From Nemophila menziesii (taxonomy: Eukaryota > Streptophyta > Magnoliopsida > Boraginales > Hydrophyllaceae), in contig JARWIR010000035.1 of NCBI GenBank assembly GCA_029959085.1, positions 6,058,501 to 6,122,500 of the forward strand: 64,000 nucleotides of DNA. Direction: 5' to 3'. Under the pieces are notes generated by a model, which was given only the letters and a program-made list of their open reading frames with translations, made no database searches and was not told the DNA's origin. This document shows, in pieces, positions 46,901 to 59,769 of this stretch. The translations under genes were made by a program, and so were the position numbers. The number at the start of each line of letters is the position of its first letter. Positions within the stretch are counted from its first letter, which is position 1.

Positions 46901-47974
46901 CCTGGCGGCATTTTCTTCTTTAGGAGAGCGGCTTGGTGGGAAGGTGAGTCTGAAGAATTCTTTTTTTCTTTGTTTCATTGAATGGGAGTGTGGAGAGACG
47001 AGTTTTAGGTTTTATGTTCTATTGTTTTTTAAACATTGTTTTTTCTTTTCATATTTTGTTAAAAATATTTTCAGTTTTTTCGGTTGTATATTTTGTTTTA
47101 TTTTAAACTTTATTATTTTCTCATAAATGACAAAATCTAGTTACATCAACTGACGGCGTGGAAGGGTAAAAATAAAGATAAGAGGCGGATGCTGCACTTT
47201 GTCCATAGTTAGAGGGCCATAGGAGAACTTTACCCTAAAATAAGAGTGACATTTGGATTGCAAAGAGGTTAGCACAACAAAGGATAATGTGATTTATGTT
47301 GATTTTTAAAAAACTAACATAGTTTTTTAAAATAAATATTTGTGAAATAAATAATTATTATTATTATACTTGATTTGAGTGGATAATAATATATATTTCC
47401 ATTAAGTAACTTGTCGGTGCTATCTTTAATTTTATTCTATAAGATTAGATTTTTCTTTTATAATAAATAATGAATGTTAGAAAAAAAATTTACTCGTGGA
47501 TCGAGTGCAAGGTCAAAAAAAACTTGGCAAATGCATGTCGAAAAGAATGTTATTATTGGGGAATGTAATAATTTCATTTTTTAACTTTGTAAGATTTTTT
47601 TTTAAAATAATGATTTCTTAAACTTTCAGATATAAGCATTACTTCATGATATCCAAATTTGTTTTTATTGAGATCTCAACCCTTCTTTAATTTTTTATTA
47701 CCTAGGTAGCTAAGAACATATATGTTTTTTCAAACAAATACATGGTCAGAGAAAATAATAGATTGATCATGGAGTGTAGAACAACCGACTAATAGAAATA
47801 CACAAAAAAATGAAAGTTCAATGCTTCTTGTGAATGATGCTCGAACTAGATCTAACTTCTTCCAAGCCTAGCAACCTGGAATTAAATGAAGGTCAGGAAA
47901 ACAAGGATTTAGGACTGAGAAGAGTATATATGGACTGGGCCTAATTGTAATTTGAACAATGTAAGAATATAAGT
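43964..47974. repeat. Tandem unit E6 (4011 bp), type b
   Basis: Near-identical to E4 at an offset of 8018 over its whole length; only isolated substitutions were noticed. Confidence 0.92.
47129..47235. repeat. MULE right-TIR scar in E6
   Basis: Same as E4, including the C change in the palindrome arm. Confidence 0.85.
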
Positions 47975-50900
47975 GATGCATCATTAAGTGACTGTCATGG
48001 GTATTTATTGATAAGAAAAGATAATATACCTGGCTAGGCTTTTGTCTTATCCCAAAAAGTGATGCTCCGGAGACTGGTTCCTCGATTGTCCTAAAAAATA
48101 CCTGAGAATCACTGGGATATGTTTAACGAATCCTCTAGACTCGGCAATTAAGGAAAAAGTGGAACTGGTGTCCCCTCAGGCATAAGGTAATTTACGCACC
48201 CGAGAGAGTATCTTCCCGCAAGTCTATGAGACACTCTGAGAAATAAAGGGTAAGTTTCCGTTCTCAACAAGGAATGTCTAGCCAATGGATAGATTTAAGT
48301 TTGTACTTTAGAGGTTTATTGAGCTATACAAATAATTAAATTATATAATTTTTGTGTCGAAGTTTAATTAAAATAGAAATACATGTTTAACAATTATCAA
48401 TTTATTGTTTTAATACAATCATGAGTGAAATAAGATATATAACAATATAATAATAGCGAGAAGTTAGCCAAAGAAACTTGTAATATCCACTAGATAATAC
48501 ATATTAATTTTATGAACATTCGACATAAGTTAACCTATTATGTTTTATATATGTAGAACAAATAGTTAATAATAAATCTCGAATTCTTTTTTAATTTCTA
48601 TATTCGACAATTATCGTTGACCGATGAACCATGTTATTCCTTGATTGTTGTTTCCATTAAAAGCTTGTTCTAGTAGTATACTCGCAGCTAGTCACTAACT
48701 TGAGACTTACCCTTGTCTTCTCTAGTAAACCTTATAGCCCCACTATTAACCATAAGAACTTCTGCATCATAAGAATCTACTTCTACCACCTAAGCACTAC
48801 TATTATCATATGATACACTGATAACTTCTACTTTAGCTTCAGCAGATACACACAGCTTGTAGTATATCCCAAAGTCTACATTCAGATCAAATACTAATCC
48901 AAATCTAAAATTGGCCCTGATCAAATTCGGATCTTTCTTTACTTCAACAACAATTTTCCCGGGCTTAAATCCTTCCTCATCATTTTCATTTATTTTTCCT
49001 AAAGCCTCATCTAAGGAAGGAAGAAAGAACCGTGATCAATAAAGAAAATAATAAACATAAGAAAATAACGAATATGCCCTTTTAAGTTACAAGATATTGA
49101 ATTAATAAAGAATAAAATTAGAAATATTGAGATTTTGTTTGTTTTATTTGGATAACTTAACTTAAGAATAAAGATTATTACATGTTTTCTAATTAGTCCC
49201 CAAACAAGAGAAATATGCGTATCAGATAGGAAACATTACTATGTTCGTAAAAAGAACAATGTGTCCTAAATCAGGAACTCAATCTTAACTATTTGATATG
49301 GGTAAAACTTCCCTGCTATATTAGATGGTCCAATATTTTAATTACAATAATTAATTAAAATAACAAAAAACATGTCATTAGATAAAGTAGGTAGTTAGTA
49401 TACTTAGTTTTTGTATTTTTAAAAAATGAGGTATATGTCATAATATTGTTGGTATTGGACCATCCTATATTGGATGGAAGAATTTTCCGTTTGATACTCA
49501 TGTTACTATTTTTTTATCGATTGAAAATCACTGATCGAGACAATTTTAATGGTGTCTTTTTTCAACAAATCTGATGAAGTTCATTAAATGACATTAGTCT
49601 GACTTCGACACATGATAAGTCTTTAACTGTTTCCATAAAACATATTCAAAATTCATAATATATACTAGCTTTAACATAACAACAAGAAAAATTAAGAAAG
49701 AAAGAAAGACTCTAGCTAATCTTATATATAATAAACAATTATCAACTCAGGTATAGCAAATGTCATTGAATTTCACCATTACAAGGAACCTTTAAATAAA
49801 AGATCAATATATATATATATAATCATTAAATATATCTATTTAATTTTTATATAAATATTCGGAAATGTAGAGTACTCTGTTTTTATATTTACTTATGTTT
49901 CACTTATTTTATTATATACTTAATCCATTTAATTAAAATACAATAAAGTAAGTAATAGAAATATAAAACCCATAAAAAATTATTATGAACAAATCTATTA
50001 TGGATCAAAAACATAAACTACATAAACAATTTATATTCAAATCCACAAAATATCATTGCAAACGATAATATTAACAATGAAAGAACATAATTTATTTTTA
50101 TATTTTGAATAATTATAAATATAATAAGTAACTACCAAGTACAAATAAGAAACAATGAAATAAAAAGATATTAAGCTAAATTTGTTTACTATACCTTATT
50201 TGAAATGACATGATCAACAATCCAAGATGCAAAGTATCTGAGAATATAGATCATATTTTACAAAGCATTTAGAAAAAGAAAATATACACGAGATGCAAAC
50301 AAATAGATGTGAGTGAAAGAGAGGAGAGATAGATTCACAAAGATGGAAACAAATGTTGTAAGATTAAAGTGATAATACACCCTAGGACAGAGTATCCAGG
50401 GTTTAAAAAAGAAATTAGAGTAAAAAGAAAGAGGATGATCACTTATGAATATTGTAAGTAAATTGGAGGAGATATTTAAGGTTTAGGGTTTCAAATGTAT
50501 TTTTAAGACCCATAACCCAACAAACTTTATTTTAATATTTAAATACGCTTGCAACACACCTTATTAGGCCTAGCCTACAACATAGAAGCCCAAAAAAGTC
50601 TTATTAAACATATTACCACTGAGATGTGTAAATGAATATTTACAACAAAACAATTAAACAGTTACAATTGCAAGATCAAATTGCTCATGACAAATTATGG
50701 AACCCACAAAAATCACACGTTATCCCCTCTTATATACGATTATTCTCATCACTTCTCATACGGTATTGTATAAAAAAATAATAAACCACACTATAATTCT
50801 AAAAAATTCTAAAAAATGATAAGATTAGGTTAATAATTAAACGAAATTTTTTGAGTTAAATGATAAAAATGAATTTTTTACCTTATTATGGGTTTTCCGC

Positions 50901-52000
50901 CAAGCAGGGTTGATGGTGGTGGAGAATGGTTCTGGCGGAAGTTTTCTTATTTAGGAGAGCGGCTTGGTGGGACGGTGAGTCTGAAGAATTCTTTTTTTCT
51001 TTGTTTCATTGAATGGGAGTGTGAAGAGACGAGTTTTAGGTTTTATGTTCTATTGTTTTTTAAACATTGTTTTTTCCTTTCATATTTTGGTAAAAATATT
51101 TTCAGCTTTTTCGGTTGTATATTTTGTTTTATTTTAAACTTTATTATTTTGTCATAAATGACAAAATCTAGTTACATCAACGACGGCGCGGAAGGGTAAA
51201 AATAAAGATCAGAGGCGGATGCTGCACTTTGTCCATAGTTAGAGGGCCACACGAGAACTTTACCCTAAAATAAGAGTGACATTTGGATTGCAAAGAGGTT
51301 TGCACAACAAATGATAATGTGATTTATGTTGATTTTTAAAAAACTAACATAGTTTTTTAAAATAAATATTTGTGAAATAAATAATTATTATTATACTTGA
51401 TTTGAGTGGATAATAATATATATTTCCATTAAGTAACTTGTCGGTGCTATCTTTAATTTTATTCTATAAGATTGGATTTTTATTTTATAATAAATAATGA
51501 ATGTTAGAAAACAAATTTACTCGTGGATCGAGTGCAAGGTCAAAAAAAACTTGGCAAATGCATGTCGAAAAGAATGTTATTACTGGGAATGTAATAATTT
51601 CATTTTTTAACTTTGTAAGAATTTTTTTTTAAATAATGATTTCTTAAACTTTCAGATATAAGCATTACTTCATGATATCCAAAATTGTTTTTATTGAGAT
51701 CTCAACTCTTCTTTAATTTTTTATTACCTAGGTAGCTAAGAACATACATGTTTTTTCAAACAAATACATGGTCAGAGAAAATAAAAGATTGGTCATAGAG
51801 TGTAGAACAACCGACTAATAGAAATACACAAAAAAATGAAACTTCGATGCTTCTTGTGAACGATGCTCGAACTAGATCTAACTTCTTCCAAGCCTAGCAA
51901 CCTGAAATCAAATGAAGGTCAGGAAAACAAGGATTTAGGACTGAGAAGAGTATATATGGACTGGGTCTAATTGTAATTTGAACAATTTAAGAATATAAGT
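47975..52000. repeat. Tandem unit E7 (4026 bp), type b left part, older right part
   Basis: The left roughly 2.2 kb carries type b variants (GTAGTATATCCC) with GTTAGCCAAAGAAAC. The right part has an extra TTTTAATAT, AAGCCCA retained and GGTCTAATTG, variants closer to unit D. A recombination point probably lies within it. Confidence 0.9.
51160..51265. repeat. MULE right-TIR scar in E7
   Basis: Scar with GGGCCACACGAGAAC, slightly closer to the intact MULE end (GGGCCACGGGAGAAC) than the other scars. Confidence 0.85.
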
Positions 52001-54949
52001 GATGCGTCATTAAGTGACTGTCATGGGTATTTATTGATAAGAAAAGATAATATACCTGGCTAGGCTTTTGTCTTATCCCAAAGTGATGCTCCGGAGACTG
52101 GTTCCTCAATTGTCCTAAAAAATACTTGAGAATCACTGGAAATGTTTAACGAATCCTCTAGACTTGAAAATTAAGGGAAAAGTGGAACTGGTGTCCCCTC
52201 AGGCATAAGGTAATTTACGCACCCGAGAGAGTATCTCCCCGCAAGTCTATGAGTCACTCTGAGAAATAAAGGGTAAGTTTCTGTTCATAACAAGGAATGT
52301 ATAACCAATGGATTGATTTAAGTTTGTACTTTAGAGGTTTATTGAGCTATACAAAAAATTAAATTATATAATTTCTGTGTCGAAGTTTAATTAAAATAGA
52401 AATACATGTTTAACAATTATCAATTTATTGTTTTAATAAAATCATGAGTGAAATAAGATAAATAACAATATAATAATAGCGAGAAGTTAGCCTAAGAAAC
52501 TTGTAATATCCACTAGATAATACATATTAATTTTATGAACATTCGACATAAGTCAACCTATTATGTTTTATATATGTAGAACAAATAGTTAATAATAAAT
52601 CTCGAATTCTTTTTAATTTCTATATTCGACAATTATCGTTGACCGATGAACCATGTTATTCCTTGATTGTTGTTTCCATTAAAAGCTTGTTCTAGTAGTA
52701 TACTCGCAACTACTCACTAACTTGAGTCTTACCCTTGTCTTCTCTAGTAAACCTTATAGCCCCACTATTAACCACAAGAACTTCTGCATCATAAGAATTT
52801 TCTTCTACCACCTAAGCACTACTCAGATGATACACTGATAACTTCTACTTTAGCTTCAGCAGATACACACAGCTTGTAGTAGATCCCAAAGTCTACATTC
52901 GGATAAAATACTAATCCAAATCTAAAATTGGCCATGATCAAATTCAGATCTTTCTTTACTTCAACAACAATTTTCCCGGGCTTAAATCCTTACTCATCAT
53001 TTTCATTTATTTTTCCTAAAGCCTCATCTAAGGAAGGAAGAAAGAACCGTGATCAATAAAGAAAATAATAAACATAAGAAAATAACGAATATGCCATTTT
53101 AAGTTACAAGATATTGAATTAATAAAGAATAAAATTAGAAATTTTGATATTTTGTTTGTTTTATTTGGATAACTTAATTTAAGAATAAAGATTATTACAT
53201 GTTTTCTAATTAGTCCCCAAACAAGAGAAATATGCCTATCAGATAGGAAACATTACTCTGTTCTTAAAAAGAACATTGTATCCTAAATCAGGAACTCAAT
53301 CTTAACTATTTGATATGGGTAAAACTTCCCTACTATATTGGATGGTCCAATATTTTAATTACAATAATTAATTAAAATAACAAAACACATGTCATTAGAT
53401 AAAGTAGGTAGTTAGTATACTTAGGTTTTGTTTTTTTAAAAAATGAGGTATATGTCATAATATTGTTGGTATTGGACCATCCTATATTGGATGGAAGAAT
53501 TTTCCATTTGATACTCATGTTACTATTTTTTTATCGATTGAAAATCACTGATCGAGACAATTTTAATGGTGTCTTTTTTCAACAAATCTAATGAAGTTCA
53601 TTAAAAGACATTTGTCTGACTTCGACACATGACACGTCTTTAACTGTTTCCATAAAACATATTCAAAATTCATAATATATACTAGCTTTAACATAACAAC
53701 AAGAAAAATTAAGAAAGAAAGAAAGACTCAGCTAATCTTATGTATAATAAACAATTATCAACTCAGGTATAGCAAATGTCATTGAACTTCACCATTACAA
53801 GGAACCTTTAAATAAAAGATCAATATATATATAATCATTAATTATATCTATTTAATTTTTATATAAACATTCGGAAATGTAAAGTACTCTCTTTTTATAT
53901 TTACTTTTGTTTCACTTATTTTATTATATACTTAATCCATTTAATTAAAATACAATAAAGTAAGTAATAGAAATATAAAACCCATAAAAAATTATTATAA
54001 ACAAATCTATTATGGATCAAAAACATAAACTACATAAACAATTTATATTCAAATCCACAAAATATCATAGAAAACGATCATATTAACAATGAAAGAACAT
54101 AATTTATTTTTATATTTTGAATAATTATAAATATAATAAGTAACTACAAAGTACAAATAAGAAACAATGGAATAAAAAGATATTAAGCTAAATTTGTTTA
54201 CTATACCTTATTTGAAATGACATGATCAACAATCCAAGATGTACAGTATCTGAGAATATAGATCATATTTTACAAAGCATTTAGAAAAAGGAAATATACA
54301 CGAGATGCGAACAAATAGATGTGAGTGAAAGAGAGGAGAGATAGATTCACAAAGAGGGGGACAAATGCTGCAAGATTAAAGTGGGAATACCGTCTAGAAA
54401 GAGGATGATCAATTGTAAATCTTGTAAGTAAATTTGAGGGGATATTTAAGGTGTAGGGTTTCAAATAAATTTTTAAGACCCATAACCCAACAAACTTTTT
54501 TTATATGCAGGTCCCAACAAACTTTTTTTATATGCAGGTCCATAATAAGCTTGCAACACATCTTACTGGGCCTAAAACGTAGAATCCCACACAAGTCTTA
54601 TTAAACATATTACATCTAACAACGTAATTGGCAAACACAGAGATGCGTAAATGAATATTTACTACAAAACAATTAAAAAATTGCAATTGCAAGACCAAAT
54701 TGCTCACCACAAATTATGGAACCCACAAAAATCATACGTCATCCTCTCTCATATACGATTATTCTCAATGCATCACTTCTCATACGATAAAAACCTTTCA
54801 ACTGTCATAAAATGACCATTGTAGGTTTTGTATAAAAAGATAATAGGCAACACGATAATTCTGAAAAATTGTAAAAAAGATAAGAATAGGTTAATAATTA
54901 AATGAACTTTTTTGAGTTAAATGACAAAAATTAACTTTTTAACTTAATT
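52001..54949. repeat. Truncated tandem unit E8
   Basis: E-type text to about 54350, then unit A/B-like text (GCAGGTCCATAATAAGC, CATAAAATGACCATTGTAGG), broken at about 54949 just before the leader block, so there is no MULE scar. Confidence 0.88.
54486..54539 (+). repeat. Perfect 27-bp tandem duplication in E8
   Basis: CCCAACAAACTTTTTTTATA followed by TGCAGGT, twice in succession (54486-54512, 54513-54539). Confidence 0.95.
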
Positions 54950-56757
54950 GTTTCCATAAAACATATTCAAAATTCAACATATATACTAGCTTTAACATAA
55001 GATCAAGAAAAATTAAAAAAGAAAGAAAGACTCAGCTAATCTTATATATAATAAACAATTATCAACTCAGTTATAGCAAATGTTTTTGAATTTTACCATT
55101 CTAATGAACCTATAAACGAAAGATCAATATATATATATATATATATAATCATTAAATATATCTATTTAATTTTTATATTAACATTCGGAATTGTAAAGTA
55201 CTATCTTTTTATTTTTACTTATTGTTCACTTATTTTATTATAGACTTAATCCATTTAATTAAAATACAAATAATTATAAACAAATCTATTATGGATCAAA
55301 AACATAAACTACATAACAAAATAATATTTAAAAACAAGAAATATCAATGAAAAAAAAACATATAAACAATGAAAGGAAATAATTTATTTTTAAGGTTTGA
55401 ATAATTATGAATCTAACAAGTAATTACCAAGTACAAATAAGAAACAATGAAATAAAAAATATCAAACTAAATTTGTTTAATATACATTATTTTAAATGAC
55501 ATGATCAATAATCCAAGATGCGAAGTATCATGCCAATATGGATACAAGTTGTAGAAAGTCTGGGAGTGGAAGAGAAGAGAGATAGTTTCAGAAAGATGGA
55601 GACAAAGGTTAGGGTAAAAAGAAAGAGGATGATCAATTCTAAATTTAGTAAGTAAATTGGAGATGATATTTAAGGTTTATGGTTTTAAATGGATTTTTAA
55701 GACTCATAACCCAACAAACATTTTCATATGCAGTACATAATACCTTGCAACACACCTCACTCGGCCTACAACACAGAAGCCCAAACAAGTCTTATTAAAC
55801 ATATTACCAATTTGATGTGTAAATGAATATTTACTTGCAAAACAATTCAAAAAAACAAATTGCTCATGAACAAAATATATAACCCACAAAACTCACACGT
55901 CATTCTCTCTCATATACACTATTCTCAACGCATCCTTCTCATGCAGTAAAAAGCTTCCAACTGTCATAAAATGACCATTGTGTATAAAAAGATAATAAAC
56001 AACACCATAATTCTAAAAAATTGTAAAAAAGATAAGATTAGGTTAATAATTAAATGAACTTTTTTGAGTTTAATGATACATATTCATTTTTTACCTTATT
56101 TGGGTTCTTTGCCAAGTTGGGTTGATGATGGTAGTGAATGGTCCCAGGTGGACAATTTTCTAGTTTAGGAGTGTGAAGAATTTTTTTCTTGTTTTCTTTG
56201 AATGCGAGTGTGAAGAGATGAATTTTAGGTTTTATGTTTCATTGTTTTTTAACCTTTGTTTTTTTTTCATTATTTGCTCAGTTTTATACTTTTTTTATCC
56301 TATACTTTATTATTTTGTTTGTTTCTGGTTGTATACAATTTGTTTTCTTAAACTTTATTATGTTATATTGTAAGATTATATTATGGATATGATACGTTGG
56401 GGGTAGGGACCTAATAAATTTTTTAAAATATCAAAAGCATATTATAAAAATAAAAGTGACATTTGGATTACAATTTAAAGTGATTAGCACAACAAATGAT
56501 AATGTGATTTTTGTTGATTATTAAACAACCAAAATAGTTTGTTTAAATAAATATTTGTGATATTAAATAATTAGTAGAGAAAAATTAAAATTATTATTAT
56601 ATTTGATTTGAGTGGATTATAATATAAATTTCCATTTACTAACTTGTCTATGCTATCTTTTATTTTATTTTATAAAATTTGATTTTTTTTATAATATATT
56701 ATGGATATTAGATAATAAAAAATTATTCATCGATCGAGTGCAAGGTCAAATTTTTTC
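54950..56757. repeat. Partial tandem unit F, C-like; right end of array
   Basis: Begins in mid-unit at GTTTCCATAAAACATATTC and ends in GATCGAGTGCAAGGTCAAAT, where unit C goes on and this copy stops. It shares unit C variants and an empty MULE site at about 56445. Leader block at about 56095-56200. Confidence 0.88.
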
Positions 56758-56950
56758 ACTTTCTCTTTCACTTTCACCTTCACCTAATTTTAAATCTACA
56801 ACTTAATCTTAAACTTTAAACCTTAAATCTTAAAAATCTTAAACTTTAAAATCTTAAAAACCTTAAACCTTAACATTAACTTTAACCATAACCTTAATAT
56901 TAATGTTTAACCTTAAACCTTAAACTTTAAACATTAACCAAAATATGAAT
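56758..56950 (+). repeat. Degenerate CCTTAAA heptamer tract
   Basis: Repeated ACCTTAAA, TCTTAAA and ACTTTAAA words, roughly 20 copies with irregular spacing. The commonest, CCTTAAA, is one base from the plant telomere word CCCTAAA; no exact telomere word was seen. It begins with a CT-rich stretch abutting the end of the satellite array. Confidence 0.7.
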
Positions 56951-57590
56951 CCTCGCGCTATTTTGTTCAAAATTGCATTTTATCAAGAATGAAAATGCAA
57001 GAATGTAAAATTCACATTTAATTTTAAAATTATCCCCAAAAAATTGTGTCTATCGCCAACCCCCCCCCCCCCCCTCCCCTTCCCTTCAGTGAAAATACAT
57101 TCTAAATCTACCCCTATTTGCAATGTGTAAATTTAGTACATTTGTCTTTACAATGTTCCAGTTTAGTTCACGTTACCTAAAATTTCTATACATGTTTTAA
57201 TTGTGACAAATCATTAGTTATACATGTATTACTATATTCATATATACTTGTATGTTTGACCAAGGGTAGGTAATTTATCAAAGAAATCAAGATCAATTGG
57301 ACAAAGAAATGCAACTACAAAATTTGACAAGTTCATATTTTTGGCACATATTACATATCAAAGTGAAGTATGGTATGGTAACCAAAAGTCCTCAAAAGTT
57401 TCATGTTATATAGTGATTCAAAGCCAAGAATATTACTACGAAGAGAAACAATGAAATTTTCCATGAAGCATTTGTTTGGTGTAAGAGAGACTGAACGTCT
57501 AAGTAACACTGGTGTTACTAAGGTGCAAAACTAAGATGAATATAACGATAATCCGATATTTAGCGACGATGGAGATATAATTGGGCTATG
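56951..57590. other. AT-rich interval with a C14 run, no gene seen
   Basis: Contains a run of 14 C at 57061-57074 followed by a C-rich stretch. No open frame, TIR or recognisable domain; short frames are broken. Confidence 0.6.
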
Positions 57591-57597
57591 TGACTCA

Positions 57598-58052
57598 TCG
57601 CACGTTAATAGTTGGGAACCAACTAGTATGGCGTCTATTGCAGTTAACAATGAGGGTGAAATTAAGAATATTAATACGAAGAGAGCAAAATTAACAGTAG
57701 TCTGGAAGGGGAAATATGGTCGGTCATACTAGCCATGAGAACGGTTGCGGAACATGGTATTAAGAGTAGCTCTTTCTACTCAGATAACCTTGAGATAGTT
57801 CAAGGTATTAATCGAGGCGTAGGGATCGACTGGAGGATTCACCCCATGATGTCAGAAGCATGGAGCTGGATAGGACGATTCCCGGAATGGAAAATTAACC
57901 ATGTTAGAAGAAAGTTTAATGGGGTGGCTGACATCCTCGCTAAAAGTACCAGAATTAATATAGATATATCTAATTGTCCTTGTAGGTCTCTAGTAGAGTT
58001 TTATTCTAATATTAGTAACCTATATTCGAGATGTACCAGATATCGATGTTAG
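57598..58052 (+). pseudogene. LINE-type RNase H domain remnant
   Basis: The frame from 57690 reads SSLEGEIWSVILAMRTVAEH, then SSFYSDNLEIVQGINRG, RIHPMMSEAWSWIGRFPEWK and INHVRRKFNGVADILAKS. This is the RNase H domain found at the C-terminus of plant L1-type LINE polyproteins and their domesticated relatives. The acidic positions EGE, YSDN and VADILAK are kept. The start (MASIAVNNEGEIKNI, about 57628) lies in another frame, so at least one frameshift breaks it. After the domain the frame ends at 58052 without the usual short C-terminal tail. Confidence 0.75.
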
Positions 58053-58222
58053 TTTATAATATTTGACCAAAAAAAATATATAGTGTTTCGAAGCATGATC
58101 TATCTTGAAAATAAATCTGAGATTTGTACACGGTCTAACGCACTTCCATTGGCATGGTGTGATATGAATACGTGAAATCAAATAAGTAGAGTGCCATGTG
58201 GAATAAGATTGTTAAGTTTTTT

Positions 58223-58224
58223 GC

Positions 58225-58281
<57 letters not shown>
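58223..58281. repeat. (TA)n microsatellite
   Basis: About 29 AT repeats with one ACAT interruption near the left end. Confidence 0.95.
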
Positions 58282-58283
<2 letters not shown>

Positions 58284-59100
58284 AAGTCACTTGTGGAGAA
58301 AATTGACTCTTCAACCCTCAATTATACAAAGCATTACTCACAAATCATTAAGAAGATTTCTCTGGCAATCAAAGTTCAAGTTAGATGGAGAATAAAAAGA
58401 GGGTGAACGGTGGGAATATGCACCGCGTCGCATTAGATCTTGTTGCTGCTTAAATACAGTTGGACGAATAGAAATACGTGCTGCACAATAGTTTGTTGCA
58501 CCGCATCACACAGGAACCGAACAACCTTGTTGGCCAATAGGATGCACGATGTACAAAATTTGGGTGCACCTTACTTCATACAATCTAAGAATCTTCAACG
58601 GTCAATAGCATATCGGGAGCACAGAAAGTTATGGTACATGCGACACACCAAATCATATGTCATCATCTTCTTCGTCCAATTATCTGCACAATATGACTCA
58701 TATACCCAAAACCCGACCCGCATGTATATTTTTTAGCAAAAATGTCAAAAAATGTCCCGTTTTGATACATAGAAAAAATTCCAACTAAAAAAAATTATCA
58801 AGATTTAAGAGTCAATCAGAATCAACGGAATAAAAAAGCTCTCTAGTCATTCTTGGATGGATTAATTTATTCCATCAAATATTTTCTTTTCTTTAGCTCT
58901 TACTATCTTTTTCTGTCCTTTTTTGCTCTTTCTATTTTTGGATTACATGTTTTTTTTTCGCTTCTGGGATCTAGCATAATCCACTTCTTTTGCTTTTCTC
59001 CTCTTTTTCATCACCATCCATTGGATTCACTGCATTCCTGCTTCTTCATTCTTATCACTTCTTCTTTTTCCTTTCTTTTTGTCGCTTTTTCCTTTCTTAT
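58282..59100. other. Interval without recognisable gene
   Basis: Short plus-strand frames (58440-58736, 58853-59119) have no family motif. The second is T-rich and low complexity and reads as an artefact of a pyrimidine tract, possibly the 5' leader of the LINE ORF1 remnant that follows. Confidence 0.5.
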
Positions 59101-59110
59101 TTTCACAATC

Positions 59111-59762
59111 GATGACTAAAATGTTAAATTTCGCTAGGATTAACACTTCTGCTAAGAACAACAAATCTGAGACAAAACATAAAACTCTTTTCAAAGATAT
59201 CACGAAGTTAATGTTATCTCCTTCTGAAGATGTTACTCTAGTCACAACACCGGTCTACTATCCAACTTATTGTCATGGATCTTCTTCTAAATAAGTTGAA
59301 GAGTATAGATTTAGTTATGAAACAACTAATCATTTACAGTCTGGTAATTTTGGTGTTGATAATGCTTACAAATCTATCGATAGGGTTGAACAAATCAAGG
59401 TTGATTCAAATACTCAGACGTGGTCTAATCTCTTTAAGCGATGTGCGAAAGAATAACTACAACTTGAATATTATGAACCTATTCTTCACAATGGTAGGAA
59501 AATTATCAAACCTCCTCTTCATGTTCTTGAAGAAGGTGCTAAAATGTAGGTTAACTGCTTAGTAAGTCAATTTTTGGATAACCCACCACCTTTTTATGCG
59601 ATCAAAAATTTTGTTAAGTTTCAGTGGAACAAATTTGGAAAAGTTGAGATAAAATTAAGTAACAATGGCATTTTCATATTCAAATTCAAAAATGAATAGT
59701 ATTACACTCGTGCACTTGAACAGATGTGGCATGTGAATGGTAAACCTCTATTACTTTGCTTT
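59111..59762 (+). pseudogene. LINE ORF1 (DUF4283-type) remnant
   Basis: One frame with at least four internal stops reads MLNFARINTSAK, TWSNLFKRCAKE, LQLEYYEPILHNGRKIIKPP, then AIKNFVKFQWNKFGKVEIKL, NNGIFIFKFKNE and ALEQMWHVNGKPLLL. The order W..LF, L.Y.P, a conserved (Q)WN, G.F.F.F.N and a final NG(K/R)PL matches the DUF4283 domain of plant LINE ORF1 proteins, which bind nucleic acid in the ribonucleoprotein. The zinc knuckle that should follow is not found downstream on this strand; one is found on minus at 60.6 kb. Confidence 0.7.
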
Positions 59763-59769
59763 TCCCTCA

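Noticed and set aside
34867..51157. Recurrent plus-strand frames of 60-89 codons (MVLAAFSSLGERLGG...) in every E unit
   Set aside because: They recur only because the units are copies. They lie opposite the leader-like exon, are T-rich (Phe-rich translation), vary in start codon between units and match no family.
1..56757. CRISPR array or prokaryotic operon
   Set aside because: Repeat length (about 4 kb), spliced exon remnants and plant transposons exclude it.
57061..57074. C14 run as a functional G-quadruplex or origin
   Set aside because: A single homopolymer with no supporting structure; likely slippage or an assembly-sensitive site.
58853..59119. 88-codon Phe/Ser/Leu-rich plus frame as a membrane protein
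   Set aside because: Pyrimidine-tract translation with no family motif; better seen as leader sequence ahead of the LINE ORF1 relic.
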